A stretch of 5,458 nucleotides of DNA from Pseudomonadota bacterium (GTDB lineage: Bacteria; Pseudomonadota; Alphaproteobacteria; Paracaedibacterales; CAITNM01), in NCBI GenBank assembly GCA_026400695.1, contig JAPLON010000001.1, positions 664-6,121 of the forward strand. The letters are read 5' to 3'. The stretch's first letter is position 1; each line of letters starts with the position of its first letter. Positions 4,718 through 5,458 of the stretch are shown one piece after another. The notes below the pieces were generated by a model. The model saw only the letters and a program-made list of their open reading frames with translations. It was not told the origin of the DNA and did no database searches. A program made the translations under genes and the position numbers.

Positions 4718-4825
4718 GGTGGTCATAGAACAACTAGCGATTGGACTTCACAAGGACAACACAGATCACCTGGACAGTGGTTATCGCAGGGGAATCACAG
4801 AACACCTGGAGAATGGTTGTCTGGA
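4718..4825 (+). repeat. Three 36-nt in-frame repeats (12 residues each)
   Basis: In the -1 frame relative to the signal peptide, units 4718-4753, 4754-4789 and 4790-4825 encode GGHRTTSDWTSQ, GQHRSPGQWLSQ and GNHRTPGEWLSG. HR, W and S are invariant. Codons differ among the units while residues are kept, which suggests past selection on the protein. Confidence 0.85.
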
Positions 4826-4888
4826 GTTAAATCAAAAAATAAAAAATAAATAAACTATGGAACTAGTACAGTTTTATTAGATTATTTT

Positions 4889-4928
4889 AAATAAATTGCT
4901 GCCATATTAGAGTGGCAGCAATTTATTT
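4889..4928. terminator. Strong bidirectional terminator between convergent genes
   Basis: A perfect 16-bp stem (4889-4904 with 4913-4928), with core TTGCTGCCA/TGGCAGCAA, has an 8-nt loop. It is flanked by A/T runs on both sides, so either strand yields a U-rich tail. It lies between the convergent genes ending at 4849 (plus) and 4991 (minus) and should serve both. Confidence 0.85.
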
Positions 4929-4955
4929 TAAAAAATGATTTTATTATAAATATAT

Positions 4956-5003
4956 AATTCAATTTTCTATTAATTCAATTTTCTATTAATTCAATTTTCT
5001 ATT
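4956..5003. repeat. Three perfect 16-bp tandem repeats
   Basis: AATTCAATTTTCTATT occurs three times without gaps at 4956-4971, 4972-4987 and 4988-5003. The last unit overlaps the final codons and the TGA stop (4993-4991) of the minus-strand gene. The array looks like slippage-type expansion of that gene's 3' end. Confidence 0.92.
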
Positions 5004-5458
5004 TTTTGTGACATATCTTTCAAATTACTTGCAGCATTAGCAGCGAGATCTTTAAGTCCTACAAATATTTCTGATGTAGGTCCATCTGGATCTATTTTTT
5101 TAAAAGCGATAGCTGCTTTTGTTCTTCTAGCTTCATAAAATGCCATAGCACAACTACCAAAACAACCAGTAACAGCAAAACACATATATGCACTAAAGTC
5201 TCCACTTCCACGGTATATTGGAAAAGATATAGCTGACAATGCTCCGCCAGATCCTCCAATAAAAAGAAGAAAATTATCAAATCCAGAATTTATGTATTTT
5301 CCATTCTTATTGTAATTACCACCACCACGCATTCTTAGATTGGAATCAAGTGTTTTGTTTTCATAATTTAATCTAAAATACACATCCCCGCTGCTTAATA
5401 AACTTTCTATAGCATCGTCGCATAAACCCTTAACACTACCTCTAACGTTGTATGAAGG
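4991..5458 (-). CDS. Partial exported GGG-module protein, N-terminus beyond window
   Basis: The frame is open from the right edge (155 codons plus TGA). A GTG at 5383 could be taken as a start, but the frame runs upstream without a stop and its first 25 residues equal residues 53-77 of the gene at 4410. The true start, with a signal peptide, therefore almost certainly lies outside. This copy keeps the 31 bases lost in its partner, so SSGD continues into VYFRLNYENKTLDSNL and RMRGGG (visible residues 42-47). After GGG the sequence is unrelated to its partner: an Asn/Lys-rich linker, two Gly/Ala-rich hydrophobic segments (about 60-79 and 88-106, with Cys residues in the second), a basic ARRTK turn and a soluble helical tail with Asp/Lys/Asn. 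This fits a secreted or membrane-inserting protein. The family is not recognised. Confidence 0.85.
   Translation of the reverse strand, partial: PSYNVRGSVKGLCDDAIESLLSSGDVYFRLNYENKTLDSNLRMRGGGNYNKNGKYINSGFDNFLLFIGGSGGALSAISFPIYRGSGDFSAYMCFAVTGCFGSCAMAFYEARRTKAAIAFKKIDPDGPTSEIFVGLKDLAANAASNLKDMSQKIEN
5318..5458 (-). repeat. Right arm of inverted repeat between the two right-hand genes
   Basis: This is the partner of 4566-4675 on the opposite strand, with the extra 31 nt at 5383-5353. The stretch between the arms (4676-5317) carries both C-terminal modules and the terminator. Inversion across the arms would exchange which C-terminus follows which N-terminus. Confidence 0.92.

Larger units (their letters stand above)
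4410..4849 (+). pseudogene. Frameshifted exported GGG-module protein with tandem W repeats
   Basis: Translation from ATG 4410 (AAGGAG at 4396-4401, 8 nt upstream) gives a Sec signal peptide (residues 1-17, cleavage near LAA) and most of the module of about 63 residues from K37, with YN at 55-56 and SSG at 74-76. It then stops after 82 residues at 4658. The minus-strand gene at the right edge carries 31 extra bases (5383-5353) between positions equal to 4640 and 4641. Without them the frame is lost here. The rest of the module (LDSNLRMRGGG) and the C-terminus continue in the -1 frame to the stop at 4849. The C-terminus has three 12-residue repeats of pattern G-x-H-R-x3-x-W-x-S and a lysine-rich end. 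I see no slippery heptamer for programmed frameshifting in the overlap (4601-4658). It is probably a broken gene, though an off-state or a sequencing error is possible. The function is not recognised. Confidence 0.75.

Noticed and set aside
4601..4849. Independent gene starting at ATG 4601
   Set aside because: Its first 16 codons are the out-of-frame reading of the signal-bearing gene's module. The part from LDSNL onward is the displaced C-terminus of the gene at 4410, as the intact partner shows.
5092..5280. 62-codon minus-strand frame rich in Leu and Val
   Set aside because: It is a shadow of the GGG-module gene in another frame. The apparent hydrophobicity comes from the out-of-frame reading.
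1..5458. Window as a complete circular plasmid
   Set aside because: Joining 5458 to 1 does not complete either edge gene. The left gene would meet a stop within a few codons, and the right gene would still lack its signal peptide.

Overview
The window is AT-rich and reads as part of a larger theta-replicating plasmid from a Gram-negative bacterium. The evidence is a Rep_3-family initiator with an iteron origin, a perfect DnaA box, a RelBE-type toxin-antitoxin pair, a plasmid-borne HU protein with a lysine-rich tail, and Sec-signal proteins with ordinary Shine-Dalgarno sites. The low GC and the export-heavy cargo would fit a host-associated lineage such as Legionellales, Holosporales or Rickettsiales. 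That placement is a guess, and no marker here decides it. Both ends of the window cut through genes. Joining the ends does not restore either gene, so this is probably not a complete circle.

Layout. At 1-583 (minus) lies the front part of an exported protein with an N-terminal conserved module that ends in GGG. Positions 584-1134 are non-coding and hold copy 1 of a roughly 300-bp hairpin-rich element. An antitoxin and toxin pair lies at 1135-1594. Positions 1595-2095 are the replication origin region: a GC-rich multi-hairpin block, a DnaA box, an AT-rich stretch with a 22-bp palindrome, and four 21-bp iterons. The Rep_3 initiator is at 2096-3085, and HU lies convergently at 3469-3098. Positions 3470-4409 are non-coding and hold copy 2 of the hairpin element in inverted orientation, followed by a structured leader. 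At 4410-4849 is a frameshifted gene with an N-module ending in GGG, and at 5458-4991 (minus) is a second gene with the same N-module and a different C-terminus. A strong bidirectional terminator lies between those two.

How it fits together. The replicon core (relBE, origin, rep, HU) is bracketed by two inverted copies of the hairpin element. Each copy points into the gene it precedes (relBE on plus, HU on minus). One hairpin in it differs between copies by compensatory changes, so the fold is probably selected.

The most interesting content is the cargo. Three exported proteins share a module of about 63 residues that ends in GGG and then change to unrelated C-termini. In the tail-to-tail pair at the right, DNA identity ends exactly at the third glycine codon and the arms are inverted. 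One recombination event between the arms would therefore exchange the C-terminal modules. This looks like a polymorphic secreted-protein cassette with shufflon-like geometry. I do not recognise it as a named system.
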